A stretch of DNA of 64,000 nucleotides from assembly GCA_963847615.1 (NCBI GenBank), contig CAWKAN010000016.1:186001-250000 (forward strand). The letters are read 5' to 3'. Shown in pieces: positions 1 through 9,606 of this stretch (position 1 is the stretch's first letter; each line of letters starts with the position of its first letter). The notes beneath the pieces are model-generated. The model had not been told where the DNA came from and made no database searches. It saw only the letters and a list, made by a program, of their open reading frames with translations. Position numbers and translations under genes: made by a program. Origin of the DNA: Palsa-883 sp963847615. Its GTDB lineage: Bacteria; Pseudomonadota; Alphaproteobacteria; Acetobacterales; Acetobacteraceae.

Positions 1-1451
1 CACCAGCCGCCGCCGAGCGCCTGGAACAACGCGGCGGTGTCGGCGAACCGCGCGGCCTCGGCCTGCACCAGCGCCAGCCGTGCCTGCTGGAAGGTGCGGT
101 CGGCATTCAACAGCGTCAGGTAGCTGATCGCGCCGGCCCGGTACTGCACGCCGGCCAGCGCCAGGCTGTCGGCGGCGGCCTGCTCCGCCGCCGCCTGCTC
201 GTGCAGCGTGTCGGCGTCGAATTGCAGCGCCCGCAACGCGTCGGCGACGTTCTGGAAGGCGCGGATCACCGTGCGGCGATACTGCGCCGCCGCCTGATCC
301 AACGCCGCCGCCGCGGCGCGCTTCTGGTGCAGCAGCGTGCCGGCATCGAACAGCGTCTGGGTGATGCCGCCGGCGATGCTCCACACACCGGTCGCCGGCG
401 TGAACAGGTTGGTGAAGCCCTGCGCCGTGCTGCCCAGCGTGGCCGCGATGCTGAACTGCGGCAACTGGTTGGCGATCGCCACGCCCAGCTCGGCGCTGGC
501 GGCGTGGAACTGCGCCTGCGCCGCCCGCACGTCGGGCCGCCGCTCGACCAGCTGCGACGGCAGACTGAGCGGCAGATCAACCGGCAGGGTCAGATCGGCA
601 AGTTCGAAGCTGGCATCGAGCTCCTGGCTGGGGAAGCCGCCCACCAGCGCGGTAAGCTGGTCGCGCTGCACCGCAAGCTGCTTGCGCAGCGGCGGCAGCG
701 TCGCGCGCGATTGCGCCAGCGTCGCCTGCTGCGCCAGCAGGTCGGCGCGCGAGGCCCCGCCGGCGAGGACCTGCTGGCGCACCACCGCAAGCTGGTCGGC
801 CTCGGCCTTGATGATCTGCTCGGTCGCCGCGATCTGGCCGCGCAACGATGCCTCGTCGATCGCGGCCACCACCAGGTTGGCGGTCAGCGTCAGGTAGGTC
901 GCTTCAAGCTCGAAACGCTGGTAGTCGGCCTGCGCCTGCAACAATTCGATCTTGCGGCGCGTGCCGCCGAACACATCCGGCGCGTAGGACACGCTGAGCT
1001 GCGCGGTCACCAGGCTGAACGTCGGCGACTGCTTCGGCGCACCGAATTCCGCGCCGCTGAGCCGTTCGCGCTGCGGCTGGAAGCTCGCGCTGGCGGCGGG
1101 GAACAGCGCGCCCTGCTGGGCGTAGGCGTTCTCCCGCGCCTGGCGCAGCGCGGCCTGGGCGGCCTCGACATCGGGGTTGGCCTTGAGTGCGCGCTGCATC
1201 AGCCGGTCGAGCGGCGCGGAGTGGAACAGCGTCCACCACTCGCCCTGAATGTCCTGACCGACAGCGAAGCGCTGCGCGGCACCGGCCCTGGTACCGGCGG
1301 TCGCCGCCGGGTCCGCGGGCTTCTCCGGCGTGTAGCCGTCCACCTGCGGCGCGGCGGGGCGTTGGAAATCGGGGCCGACCGCGCAGCCGGCGAGCAGCAG
1401 GGCCGCGGGCAGCAATGCTGCCGCCAAACCGGGATGGGGCCGGCGGGTCAC
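1..1451 (-). CDS. RND efflux outer-membrane factor lipoprotein (NodT family), 3' end off window
   Basis: This is an outer-membrane channel of a tripartite efflux pump, which carries substrates from an inner-membrane RND pump and its adaptor to the outside. Reading leftward from the GTG at 1449-1451 gives a signal peptide ending in the lipobox LLAGC, then the typical CAVGPDFQRP start of this family. Two outer-membrane efflux repeats follow, with conserved PDVRAAQAQ and ANPDVEAAQAALRQA helices. About 483 residues are visible. The window edge falls at ALFQALGGGW, which is normally close to the C-terminus. The GTG start overlaps the stop of the upstream TetR gene by 4 bp (GTGA), so the two are probably co-transcribed and translationally coupled. 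Adaptor and pump genes would lie beyond the left edge. Confidence 0.85.
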   Translation of the reverse strand, partial: MTRRPHPGLAAALLPAALLLAGCAVGPDFQRPAAPQVDGYTPEKPADPAATAGTRAGAAQRFAVGQDIQGEWWTLFHSAPLDRLMQRALKANPDVEAAQAALRQARENAYAQQGALFPAASASFQPQRERLSGAEFGAPKQSPTFSLVTAQLSVSYAPDVFGGTRRKIELLQAQADYQRFELEATYLTLTANLVVAAIDEASLRGQIAATEQIIKAEADQLAVVRQQVLAGGASRADLLAQQATLAQSRATLPPLRKQLAVQRDQLTALVGGFPSQELDASFELADLTLPVDLPLSLPSQLVERRPDVRAAQAQFHAASAELGVAIANQLPQFSIAATLGSTAQGFTNLFTPATGVWSIAGGITQTLFDAGTLLHQKRAAAAALDQAAAQYRRTVIRAFQNVADALRALQFDADTLHEQAAAEQAAADSLALAGVQYRAGAISYLTLLNADRTFQQARLALVQAEAARFADTAALFQALGGGW

Positions 1452-2143
1452 GCCGGCACACTTTTGAGCGAGCGGCAGATCGCGCGGGTGTGCTGCTGCA
1501 CCAGGGCCTTCACCGCGCGCAGCCGGCAATCGCCGACGGTGTCCCAGCCAAGCGCGCGCATCACCGAGCGACTGCCAAAAATCTTCGCCTGGCCAAGGAT
1601 CATCAGCGTGCGCAGCACGACCTGCTCATCCTCGGCCGGCCGGTCCACCAGACGGCCGACCAGCGCGCTGCTGGGCGCCAGCACAAGCTGACGCATGACC
1701 TCGTTCAGCGGATCGAGCGCCGCGGTGTGCTCGATCTCGACGCGGGAGACGAACAGGCTGCGGCTCTCGCGCTCCGGCAGGCTGTCGTCGAGGAACAGCG
1801 TGACCAGCGCATCGACCATCTCGCACAGCAAATCGACGAGCTGGGCCCGGCTTGGTGTGCCGCTGTCGAGCGCGTCGTGCACGCGCGCGGCGATCGGGGC
1901 GATCGCCTGCGCGGCCTGCTCGCCGATATGGGCGATGGAAGCGCGGTAGAGGCCCGCCTTGCTGCCGAAATAGTACTGGATGGCCGGCAGGTTGACGCCG
2001 GCCTGCTCGGCGATCGCGCGGGTGCTGGCGCTGTCGAAGCCGATGGCCGCGAACAGGGCGAGCGCGGCTTCCAGGATGCGGCGCCTGGTATCCTCGCCGC
2101 GCTGCCGGGCGCCGGGGCGGTATCGGTTGGCAGGGAGGGGCAT
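1448..2143 (-). CDS. TetR-family transcriptional regulator
   Basis: This is a DNA-binding repressor, 231 aa from the chosen start. The N-terminal TetR helix-turn-helix is clear: RRRILEAALALFAAIGF, then STRAIAEQAGVN and the recognition-helix end IQYYFGSKAGLY. The C-terminal ligand domain looks like the DUF1956/CerR type (inference). The ATG at 2143 is preferred over the in-frame start at 2167 because GAGG sits about 5 bases before it. It overlaps the downstream outer-membrane factor gene by 4 bp, so it probably controls the efflux operon and itself. Upstream, on the same strand, TTGACA (2189-2194) followed by an A+T-rich hexamer near 2167-2173 is a possible promoter with a short spacer of 15-16 bp. 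Confidence 0.88.
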   Translation of the reverse strand: MPLPANRYRPGARQRGEDTRRRILEAALALFAAIGFDSASTRAIAEQAGVNLPAIQYYFGSKAGLYRASIAHIGEQAAQAIAPIAARVHDALDSGTPSRAQLVDLLCEMVDALVTLFLDDSLPERESRSLFVSRVEIEHTAALDPLNEVMRQLVLAPSSALVGRLVDRPAEDEQVVLRTLMILGQAKIFGSRSVMRALGWDTVGDCRLRAVKALVQQHTRAICRSLKSVPA

Positions 2144-2240
2144 GGTGTCCTCGGTTGGCCCGACCAATCAATATCGACCGACAGACATTGTCAATCAGAT
2201 GATATAGTTCAAACTGCGCGCCAGGGCCATCGCGTGACGC

Positions 2241-2580
2241 AAGCAAGGCCTGGGCTTCGCCCCGGACCCCACCAAGGGGCGCTGCCCCTTGGAACCCCGC
2301 CAAGGGCGGAGCCCTTGGAACCCTTCACTGGGAGTGGGGGATGGGGAGGGGGCGTGTGGGCGAGGCGAAGGGGCGCCGTCCGGCTGGCCGGACGGCGCCC
2401 CTTCGCCTCGCCCACACGCCCCCTCCCCCTCAGCCACTCCCACGGATGGAGTCCAGAGGCCGCTGCCGGCGCCTGCCCCCGGGCACTTGTCCCGGGGGGT
2501 GGGGGGTCCCAATGGTACCATGGGGGGCAACGCCCCCTGGCGGGGTTCGGGGCGAAGCCCCGACCTTGCTTGTGTCAGCC
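2241..2580. repeat. Long G+C-rich palindromic repeat, copy 1 of family R1
   Basis: A roughly 330-bp intergenic block begins with GCAAGGCCTGGGCTTCGCCC and ends with CGAAGCCCCGACCTTGCTT, so the outer ends are inverted. Inside, a near-perfect inverted repeat of about 50 bp per arm is centred near 2394. Related copies are at 16176-16466 and 35538-35850, with a degraded piece at 53828-53910. All lie between genes. No coding potential is credible here: the open frames are a by-product of G+C content. The rest of the 2168-2668 gap holds nothing else I recognise. Confidence 0.85.
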
Positions 2581-2668
2581 GATCGCACTGGCTTCGCAAT
2601 TGACGCGGGCACGGGGCGAGGTTACACCGCGCGCCCACCCGACGGCCCGGACGTGCGGGCCAAAGCTT

Positions 2669-2755
2669 GCCCAGGTGGCGGAATTGGTAGACGCGCAGGT
2701 TTCAGGTACCTGTGGCCGCAAGGTCGTGGAAGTTCGAGTCTTCTCCTGGGCACCA
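2669..2755 (+). tRNA. tRNA-Leu (anticodon CAG)
   Basis: This is an 87-nt class II tRNA with encoded CCA. The acceptor arms GCCCAGG and CCTGGGC pair. The anticodon stem CAGGT/ACCTG closes the loop TTCAGGT, giving anticodon CAG. A long variable arm and the GTTCGAGTC T-loop are present. Confidence 0.95.
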
Positions 2756-2802
2756 ACTCACTTGTCGGAAACGGCCAACGGATTTTGAGCAGCACGCAAT
2801 TC

Positions 2803-3439
2803 ATGCCGGGCGGGACCATTCATTTGCATCGGCATGACCTGCCGGACGGGCTTGTGCTTGGGCCCGCCGTTGCGGTCGACACCGAGACGATGGGGCTCAA
2901 TCCGCATCGCGACCGGCTGTGCCTGGTGCAGCTTTCCGGCGGCGATGGGCACGCGCATCTGGTGCAACTGGTGCCGGCGGCGCTTGGCGGGCGCGGCTAT
3001 CGACTGCCCCAACCTCAAGGGATTGCTGGCCGATCCGGCGGTGGTCAAGCTGATGCATTTCGCACGGTTCGACGTTGCGGTGCTGCAGCATTTTCTCGGG
3101 ATCACCGTGGCGCCGGTGAAATGCACCAAGATCGCCGCGCGGCTGGTGCGCACTTTCACCGACCGGCACGGGTTGAAGGACCTGTGCAAGGAACTGCTTG
3201 GGGTCGAGCTGTCGAAGCAGCAGCAGACCTCCGATTGGGGCGCGGTGACGCTGACCGCGGAGCAGCTCACCTATGCGGCGTCGGACGTGTTGCACCTGCA
3301 TGCGCTGTGGGCGCGGTTGGAGGCGCTGTTGACCCGCGAGGCCCGGCTGGATCTGGCGGAGGCCTGTTTTGCGTTCCTGCCTGCCCGCGCCCGGTTGGAT
3401 CTGCTGGGCTACGAGGACCCGGACATTTTCCACCACTGA
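2803..3439 (+). pseudogene. rnd: Ribonuclease D-like 3'-5' exonuclease, one-base frameshift
   Basis: This is a short DEDD-family exonuclease without an HRDC domain, acting on RNA 3' ends. Exo I (VDTETMGLN) is in the first frame. Exo II (HFARFDVAVL) and Exo III (YAASDVLHLH) are in the next frame. The frame changes near 2990, where removing one C between TAT and GAC gives GYDCPNLKGLLADP, the expected family sequence. The corrected length is 211 aa and divides exactly. As written, the protein would lose Exo II and III. The indel resembles others in this window and may be a sequence error. The gene follows tRNA-Leu by 47 bp. Confidence 0.85.
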
Positions 3440-3448
3440 GCGCGGCCT

Positions 3449-3498
3449 GCCCAGTCGGGTGCCCAGTCGGGTGCCCAGTCGGGTGCCCAGTCGGGTGC
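3449..3498. repeat. 12-bp tandem repeat, about 4 copies
   Basis: The unit GCCCAGTCGGGT is repeated four times without change, followed by a partial copy. It starts 10 bp after the rnd stop codon. The rest of the 3440-3740 gap contains only the possible promoter listed separately. Confidence 0.95.
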
Positions 3499-3642
3499 CA
3501 ACATTCTGCCCCGCTGCCTCCCCGCCGGCGGGAACATGCCCTGCCGCTGGAGACGATCATACGATCGTGTAGGGCGTGTGCCCGGCTTTGGTCGGCCGGA
3601 GCGCGCCATCCGGCGCCACGCCAATGCGGGTTGGCACGATTT

Positions 3643-3672
3643 TTGTCCGCCACAATGCGAATCGGGTATGCT
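3643..3672 (+). promoter_or_regulatory. Possible sigma-70 promoter of the kdsD-lpt-rpoN operon
   Basis: TTGTCC and TATGCT are separated by 18 bp, about 70 bp before the kdsD start, in the only A+T-richer part of this gap. This is sequence match only. Confidence 0.35.
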
Positions 3673-3740
3673 GACATTGACCCCGGCGGTAGGATCGCCA
3701 TACAGGAGTGCTGCACCGCAGCAGGAGGATAGGCCACGCC

Positions 3741-4724
3741 ATGACCGCCGCCGTCACGACAGCTCGCACCGACCTCGATGTCGCGCGCGCCGTGCTGGGG
3801 ACCGAGGCGGCGGGTTTGCGCGCCCTGGCGGCCGGGCTGGACGACAGCTTCACCCGCGCGGTCGCGCTGCTGGACGGCGCCACCGGGCGCGTCGTGGTCA
3901 GCGGCATGGGCAAATCCGGCCATGTGGCGCGCAAGATCGCCGCGACCCTGGCCTCCACCGGCACGCCCGCGCTGTTCGTGCACCCGGCCGAGGCCTCGCA
4001 CGGCGACCTCGGGATGATCGTCGCCGGCGACGTGGTGCTGGCGCTGTCGAACTCGGGCGAGACCACCGAGCTCGCCGACCTGGTCGCGCACACCAGGCGG
4101 TTCGGGCTGAAGCTGATCGGCATCACCGCGCGCGACGGCTCGGCGCTGGCGACCGCGGCGGACGTGGCGCTGCTGCTGCCGGCAGCGGCCGAGGCCTGCC
4201 CGATGGGGCTGGCGCCGACCACCTCCACCACCATGCAGCTCGCGTTGGGCGACGCGCTGGCGGTGGCGCTGCTGACGCGGCGCGGCTTCACCGCGGGCGA
4301 TTTCCGCCAGTTCCACCCCGGCGGCAAGCTGGGCGCGCGGCTGCGGCGGGTGCGCGAGCTGATGCACGCCGGCGAGGCGGTGCCGCTGGCGCCGCCCGAC
4401 ACGCCAATGGACCGCGCGCTGCTGCTGATCACCGAGAAGCGGTTCGGTTGCCTGGGGATCACCGACGCGGCGGGGCGGCTGGCCGGCATCATCACCGACG
4501 GCGACCTGCGGCGCGCCATGGGGCCGGACCTGCTGATGCGCCAGGCCGGTGAGATCATGACCACCGCGCCGCGCACCATCGGCCCGGAGGCGCTGGCCGC
4601 CGAGGCCCTGCACGTGATGAACGCGCCCGACCGCCCGATCACCTCGCTGTTCGTGGTTGACACCGCCGGCCATCCGGTCGGCATCCTGCACGTGCACGAT
4701 CTGCTGCGTGCCGGACTGGCCTGA
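3741..4724 (+). CDS. kdsD: D-arabinose 5-phosphate isomerase (KdsD/KpsF)
   Basis: Converts ribulose 5-phosphate to arabinose 5-phosphate, the first step toward Kdo in LPS. The protein has 327 aa. An N-terminal SIS domain carries GMGKSGHVARKIAATLAST, SNSGETTEL and the HPGGKLG motif, followed by two CBS domains (MTTAPRTI and ITDGDLRR regions). The ATG at 3741 follows an AGGAGG at 3722. An in-frame GTG at 3708 is possible but has a weaker ribosome site. It heads the cluster with lptC, lptA, lptB, rpoN and hpf, an arrangement common in alphaproteobacteria. Confidence 0.95.
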   Translation: MTAAVTTARTDLDVARAVLGTEAAGLRALAAGLDDSFTRAVALLDGATGRVVVSGMGKSGHVARKIAATLASTGTPALFVHPAEASHGDLGMIVAGDVVLALSNSGETTELADLVAHTRRFGLKLIGITARDGSALATAADVALLLPAAAEACPMGLAPTTSTTMQLALGDALAVALLTRRGFTAGDFRQFHPGGKLGARLRRVRELMHAGEAVPLAPPDTPMDRALLLITEKRFGCLGITDAAGRLAGIITDGDLRRAMGPDLLMRQAGEIMTTAPRTIGPEALAAEALHVMNAPDRPITSLFVVDTAGHPVGILHVHDLLRAGLA

Positions 4725-4744
4725 GCGGCGGTAAGATCGCACCC

Positions 4745-5440
4745 ATGTCCAGCCACCCCCTCCCGACCCGTTCCGCCCCGTCGATCCGCGCCGGGCGCGA
4801 ATTGATTGCCGGGGCCGCCGGACTGCGCCGCAAGGCGGGCGCGGCGGAGCTGGCACGGCGCCGCCACATGATCGTGCTGGCGAAGTGGATCCTGCCCGCC
4901 GCGGCGCTGGCGTTGCTGTGCACCATCGCGGCGTGGCCCGAGGTCGAACAGATCGAGGCCGGTGCCCGTACCGCCGCCAGCCATCTCAGTGCCGACGTGA
5001 CTGCCGCGCGGCTGACCGATGCGCAGTACCACAGCGTCGATGACCATGGCCGGCCCTATACGCTGACCGCCGCGCTGGCCCAGCAGGACGGCCCGGAACG
5101 CGTCAACCTCACTGCGCCGAAGGGCGACATCACGCTGCAGAACGGCACCTGGATGATGGTGAAGGCGAAGCAGGGCGTGTTCATGCAGCGCAGCAACCTG
5201 CTCGACCTGTCGCATGACGTGACGCTGTACCGCGATGACGGCACGACGCTGGTGACCCCCAGCGCGTCGCTCGACCTGACGCGCGGGGCCGCGGCCGGCG
5301 CCGAGCCGGTGCACGCCGAGGGGCCGTTCGGCACGCTCGACGCGCAAGGGTTCACGGCGACCGACAAAGGCACGTCGATCGAATTTGCCGGCCCGGCCAG
5401 GCTGGTGGTGAACGGTGCCACGTCCGGCGGGTTGAAATGA
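4745..5440 (+). CDS. lptC: LPS export system periplasmic protein LptC
   Basis: A 231-aa bitopic inner-membrane protein that passes LPS from the LptBFG transporter to LptA. A cytoplasmic N-tail precedes one membrane helix (about residues 42-62, IVLAKWILPAAALALLC). A periplasmic beta-jellyroll follows, with repeats such as LTAPKGDITLQNG and RSNLLDLSHDVTLY. It starts 20 bp after kdsD, and its stop overlaps the lptA start by 4 bp (ATGA). Sequence identity in this family is low, so gene order and the beta-strand pattern carry much of the call. Confidence 0.88.
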   Translation: MSSHPLPTRSAPSIRAGRELIAGAAGLRRKAGAAELARRRHMIVLAKWILPAAALALLCTIAAWPEVEQIEAGARTAASHLSADVTAARLTDAQYHSVDDHGRPYTLTAALAQQDGPERVNLTAPKGDITLQNGTWMMVKAKQGVFMQRSNLLDLSHDVTLYRDDGTTLVTPSASLDLTRGAAAGAEPVHAEGPFGTLDAQGFTATDKGTSIEFAGPARLVVNGATSGGLK

Positions 5441-6573
5441 GGCGGCGGCCGTCGATGCTGGTGCCGCGGGTGGCGAGGCGGCTTGCCGCGTTGTTGTCCC
5501 CCGTGTTGCTGCCGAGCGCACTGCTGCTTGGGGCCATCGGTGCGGCGAGGGCGCAGCCGCTCGATCTGTCGCAAGGCGGGCCAATCACCATCACCGCGCG
5601 CGACGCTCTGGAGTGGCACCAGGAGCAGCAGGAGGTTATCGCCGCCGGCGACGCCCGCGCGGTGCGCCAGAACGTGACCGTCAGCGCCGATCGGCTGATC
5701 GCCTATTACCGCAAGAAGCCGTCGGCAGGGACCGCCTCGGCCGCGGACGCGTTGGTTCAGCTGCCACCGACCGCGCCCGCGTCCGCCCAGCCGGTGGCGG
5801 ACCAGAAGCTGTCCGGCCAGAAAGCGGCGTCGCCGTCAGGTCCCCTGGCGGATGCCGATACGTCCGGGACCGAGATCTACCGGCTGCGGGCTGAGGGGCA
5901 TGTGCAGATTTTCACGCCCACCGACCGCGCCCAGGGCGACGTCGCGGTCTATGACATCGACCAGGCCGTGATGGTGATGACCGGGCATGACCTGCGGCTG
6001 ACCACGCCGAACGAAGTGCTGACCGCGCGCGACACGCTGGAATACTGGCCGCAGAAACACATGGCGGTGGCCCGTGGCGACGCCGTTGTCGTCACCCGGG
6101 ATGCCCGCCGGGTGGCCGCCGACGTGCTGGTCGCCTATACCAGCGCCCCGGAACCGCAGGCGCAGGTGGCGGGCAAAGCGGCGATGAGTCCCACCGCCAA
6201 CGCCACGGCGCCGGGCACCGCCACCGACCTCGCGGCATCGGGCAAGCTGGAGAAGGTCGAGGCATTCGGCCATGTCTCCATCCGCACCCCGACCGACACC
6301 GCGATGGGCGAACGTGCCGTCTACGTGCCCGCCAGCGGCATCGCGCGGCTGGTGGACCAGGTGCGCATCACGCGCGGCCAGAACCAGCTGGATGGGCAGG
6401 AGGCGGAGGTGAACATGAAGACCGGCATCGCCCGCCTGCTGCGCGGCCAGAGCGGGCGGGTGACCGGGCTCGTGGTGCCGAACGACACCACGAACCGTGA
6501 CATGTCGAACCTGGGGCAGCCGCAAGCCGGCGGGTCGCCCGCCGCCACCAAACCCACCGGAGGCCAGCGGTGA
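5437..6573 (+). CDS. lptA: LPS transport periplasmic bridge protein LptA/OstA
   Basis: A 378-aa exported protein. The signal peptide (about residues 10-38) ends in ARAQPLDL. Two OstA-type beta-jellyroll stretches follow: ITITARDALEWHQEQQEV and later VLTARDTLEYWPQKHMAVARG. LptA proteins are usually about 170-250 aa. This one is enlarged by low-complexity Pro/Ala/Thr linkers (around residues 105-140 and 245-270), a form seen in alphaproteobacteria. It overlaps lptC and lptB by 4 bp on each side, so the three are translationally coupled. Confidence 0.88.
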   Translation: MRRRPSMLVPRVARRLAALLSPVLLPSALLLGAIGAARAQPLDLSQGGPITITARDALEWHQEQQEVIAAGDARAVRQNVTVSADRLIAYYRKKPSAGTASAADALVQLPPTAPASAQPVADQKLSGQKAASPSGPLADADTSGTEIYRLRAEGHVQIFTPTDRAQGDVAVYDIDQAVMVMTGHDLRLTTPNEVLTARDTLEYWPQKHMAVARGDAVVVTRDARRVAADVLVAYTSAPEPQAQVAGKAAMSPTANATAPGTATDLAASGKLEKVEAFGHVSIRTPTDTAMGERAVYVPASGIARLVDQVRITRGQNQLDGQEAEVNMKTGIARLLRGQSGRVTGLVVPNDTTNRDMSNLGQPQAGGSPAATKPTGGQR

Positions 6574-7364
6574 ACGACACCCCCGAGCGGCGAGCTGAGT
6601 TGCGCCCCGAATTGCGCCCCGAATTGCGTATGGTCCCCGGCACCGCCGGGCTGATGGCGCACGGCGTCGGCAAGACCTACAAGCGCCGGCCGGTGGTGCG
6701 GAACGTCTCGATCCACGTGCACCGCGGCGAGGCGGTCGGGCTGCTGGGCCCGAACGGCGCCGGCAAGACCACGACGTTCTACATGATCATCGGCCTGGTG
6801 CATCCCGACACCGGCTGGATCAGCCTGGACGGCACCGACATCACCACCCAGCCGATGTACCGCCGCGCCCGCCTCGGCATCGGCTACCTGCCGCAGGAGG
6901 CCAGCGTGTTCCGCGGCCTGACGGTCGAGCAGAACATCATGGCCGCGCTGGAGGTGGCGGAGCCCGAGCCGGACCGCCGCCACCAGATGCTGGCCGAGCT
7001 GCTGGCCGAGTTCGGCATCAGCCACCTGCGCCGCACCGGCGCGCTGGCGCTGTCGGGCGGCGAGCGGCGGCGGGTCGAGATCGCCCGCGCGCTGGCCACC
7101 CAGCCGTCCTACATCCTGCTCGACGAGCCGCTGGCCGGCATCGACCCGATCGCGGTCAGCGAGATCCGCGAGCTGGTTTCCCACCTGAAGCACCGCGGCA
7201 TCGGCGTGCTGATCACCGACCACAATGTGCGCGAGACGCTGGAGATCATCGACCGCGCCTACATCATGCACGACGGCAAGGTGCTGATGGAGGGCGTCCC
7301 GGCCGAGGTCGTGGCGCATCAGGATGTGCGGCGCGTGTACCTCGGGGAAAAATTCAGCCTCTAA
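6570..7364 (+). CDS. lptB: LPS export ABC transporter ATPase LptB
   Basis: A 264-aa cytoplasmic ATPase driving LPS extraction with LptF and LptG, which are not in this window. Walker A is GPNGAGKTT, the signature is LSGGERRRVEIARAL, Walker B is ILLDEPLAGID, and the switch His is in TDHNVRET. The first 20 or so residues (RAELRPELRPELR) come from a 12-bp tandem repeat at 6597-6628 and are not part of the usual protein. The functional start could be a GTG after the repeat. The GTG start overlaps lptA by 4 bp. Confidence 0.95.
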   Translation: MNDTPERRAELRPELRPELRMVPGTAGLMAHGVGKTYKRRPVVRNVSIHVHRGEAVGLLGPNGAGKTTTFYMIIGLVHPDTGWISLDGTDITTQPMYRRARLGIGYLPQEASVFRGLTVEQNIMAALEVAEPEPDRRHQMLAELLAEFGISHLRRTGALALSGGERRRVEIARALATQPSYILLDEPLAGIDPIAVSEIRELVSHLKHRGIGVLITDHNVRETLEIIDRAYIMHDGKVLMEGVPAEVVAHQDVRRVYLGEKFSL

Positions 7365-7423
7365 TATGCCGCCATGAGTGCCCTGCGACCGACAGTTTGC
7401 CCCGCCGCGTTCGGCGTCCCCAG

Positions 7424-8927
7424 ATGGCGATAGGTCCACGCCTCGATCTGCGCCAGTCGCAGACGCTGGTGATGACGCCGCAACTGCGCCAGGCGATCAA
7501 GCTGCTGCAGTTCTCCAACCTCGAGGTGGGCGCCTTCGTCGACGAGGAGCTGGAGCGCAACCCGCTGCTGGAGCGCGACGAGCGCGACGACACCACGGCG
7601 CCGGAGCGGGCGGCGCCCGACCAGGTCGAGCTGGCCAACGGGCACACCGCGGATGCCGCCGAGATGGCGCACTCCGAGATCCTGCCCACCGAGGCCGCCG
7701 CGCCGCTGGATATGGGGGACGCGGACACCTACGACGCCGGCGGCGTGGCGGACGGCGCGCCCAGCAGCTTCGCGCAGGACCGGCCCGGCGGCCGCACCGA
7801 TTTCAGCACCGACGAACGCGACATCGGCGACCTGGTGGAAACCCGCCCGACGCTGCGCGAGCACCTGGGCGAGCAGCTTCGGCTGGGCTTCGCCGATCCG
7901 GTCGACCGGATGATCGGCGCGCACCTGATCGCGCTGCTGTGCCCGGCGGGGCGGCTGACCGCGCGCCCGGCGGACATCGCCGCGGCGATGGCGATCCCGC
8001 TGCAACGGGTCGAGGCGGTGCGCGCGATCATGCTGCGTTTCGACCCAGTGGGGCTGTTCGCCGTCGATCTGCGCGAATGCCTGGCGGCACAGCTCGCCGA
8101 GCGCAACCGGCTGGACCCCGCGATGGCCACGCTGCTGGACAATCTTGAGCTGCTGGCCAAGCGCGAGACGCGGCGGCTGATGGCGCTGTGCGGCGTCGAT
8201 GCCGAGGATCTGGCCGAGATGGTGCGCGAGATCCGCGCGCTGGATCCCAAGCCGGGCGCCGGGTTCGATGCCATGCCGGCGCAATCGGTGGTGCCGGACC
8301 TGCTGATGCGCGCGCTGCCCGACGGCACCTGGTTCATCGAGCTGAACCCGGAGACCTTGCCGCGCGTGCTGGTGAACCAGCGGTTCTATGCCCGCGTCGC
8401 CCCGCGCGTGGCGCAAGGAGGACAAGGCGTTCCTCAGCGAACGGCTGGCGTCGGCCAACTGGCTGGTGAAGTCGCTGCAGCAGCGCAGCCAGACCATCCT
8501 GAAGGTCGCGGTCGAGATCGTGCGCCAGCAGGACGCGTTCTTCCGCCGCGGCGTGGCATATCTGCGCCCGCTGATCCTGCGTGACATCGCGGCCCTGGTG
8601 GAGATGCATGAGAGCACGGTCAGCCGGGTGACCGCGAACAAATACATGGCCACGCCGCGCGGCACGTTCGAGTTGAAATATTTCTTCACCACCTCGATCG
8701 CCGCGACCGCGGGCGGCGAGGCGCACTCGGCCGAGGCGGTGCGCCATCGGATCCGCGCGATGATCGGCAACGAGCCGCCGGCGGCCGTGCTGTCGGATGA
8801 CGCGATCGTGGTGTCGCTGCGTGAGGAAGGCGTGGACATCGCGCGGCGGACCGTGGCCAAATATCGGGAGTCGCTGCGCATTCCGAACTCGGCGCAGCGC
8901 AAGCGCGAGAAGGCCGTGCCGGCCTGA
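7424..8927 (+). pseudogene. rpoN: RNA polymerase sigma-54 factor RpoN, one-base frameshift
   Basis: Sigma-54 directs transcription from -24/-12 promoters with enhancer-binding proteins. Region I is intact (MAIGPRLDLRQSQTLVMTPQ). The core-binding domain follows, then in the shifted frame the HTH (ESTVSRVTANKYMATPRG) and the RpoN box with its ARRTVAKYRE motif. The frame changes at about 8400. Deleting one C from the CCCC run there joins the halves as VARAWRKEDKAFLSERLASA, giving about 500 aa, the normal length. The two frames keep full coding quality, so an assembly error is more likely than a dead gene. The start at 7424 fits the family N-terminus better than an upstream TTG. Confidence 0.9.
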
Positions 8928-8963
8928 CACAGCGCCCCGGCCTCGATCAGCGGGAGAAGGACG

Positions 8964-9548
8964 ATGCAGATCACGGTATCCGGCAAGCAGGTCGAGCTGT
9001 CCGACGCGCTGCGTACGCGCGTGGGCGATCAACTCGACGGGATCGCCGGCAAATATTTCGATCATGCGCTGGAGGCGCACGTGACGTTCAGCCGCGCGCG
9101 CAGCTTCTTCATCTGCGACATCAACCTGCATGCCGGGCGCGGCCTGACGCTGCGCGGCGAGGGCGAGGCGGCGGATGCGCACGGCGCCTTCGACGTTGCC
9201 GCTGAGCACATCGCCAAGCGGCTGCGCCGCTATCGCCGCCGCGTGAACGAGCATGCGCGCGACCTGGCCAGCCGGGAACGCGGCGAGGCGGCGCGGCAAT
9301 ACGTGTTGCAGGAAGCCGACGGCGGCGAGCCGGAAACCCCGGTCAACGGCGAGGCGGCCGGCGCCCTGGCCAGCGTGATCGCCGAGCATCCGACCGAGAT
9401 CCCGCGGCTGACCCTCGACGAGGCGCTGATGCGCATGAACCTGGCCGACCAGCCGGTGCTGATGTTCCGCCACCGCGACAGCGGCAGGATGAACGTGGTG
9501 TATCGGCGCGCCGAGGGGACGATCGGCTGGATCGATCCGGACGCGTAG
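8964..9548 (+). CDS. hpf: Ribosome hibernation promoting factor, long form
   Basis: A 194-aa protein that binds and dimerises 70S ribosomes in stationary phase. The N-terminal S30AE domain (residues 1-105, QITVSGKQVELSDALRTRV) is joined by a variable linker to the C-terminal dimerisation domain (MNLADQPVLMFRHRDSG, IGWIDPD). GGAGAAGG lies just before the ATG. It follows rpoN by 36 bp, its usual neighbour. The ptsN gene that often comes next is absent, and a repeat follows instead. Confidence 0.95.
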   Translation: MQITVSGKQVELSDALRTRVGDQLDGIAGKYFDHALEAHVTFSRARSFFICDINLHAGRGLTLRGEGEAADAHGAFDVAAEHIAKRLRRYRRRVNEHARDLASRERGEAARQYVLQEADGGEPETPVNGEAAGALASVIAEHPTEIPRLTLDEALMRMNLADQPVLMFRHRDSGRMNVVYRRAEGTIGWIDPDA

Positions 9549-9606
9549 CGGCCTGCGCAACGCGACATCGGACGCGGAGCCCGCCGCCTCCCTTGTACCG
9601 CTGGCC

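Noticed and set aside
2341..2800. Open frames across the R1 repeat and tRNA-Leu
   Set aside because: They translate palindromic repeat and tRNA sequence and have no family features.
3449..3498. CRISPR-like array
   Set aside because: Units of 12 bp are directly adjacent with no spacers. No CRISPR repeats or cas genes occur in the window.
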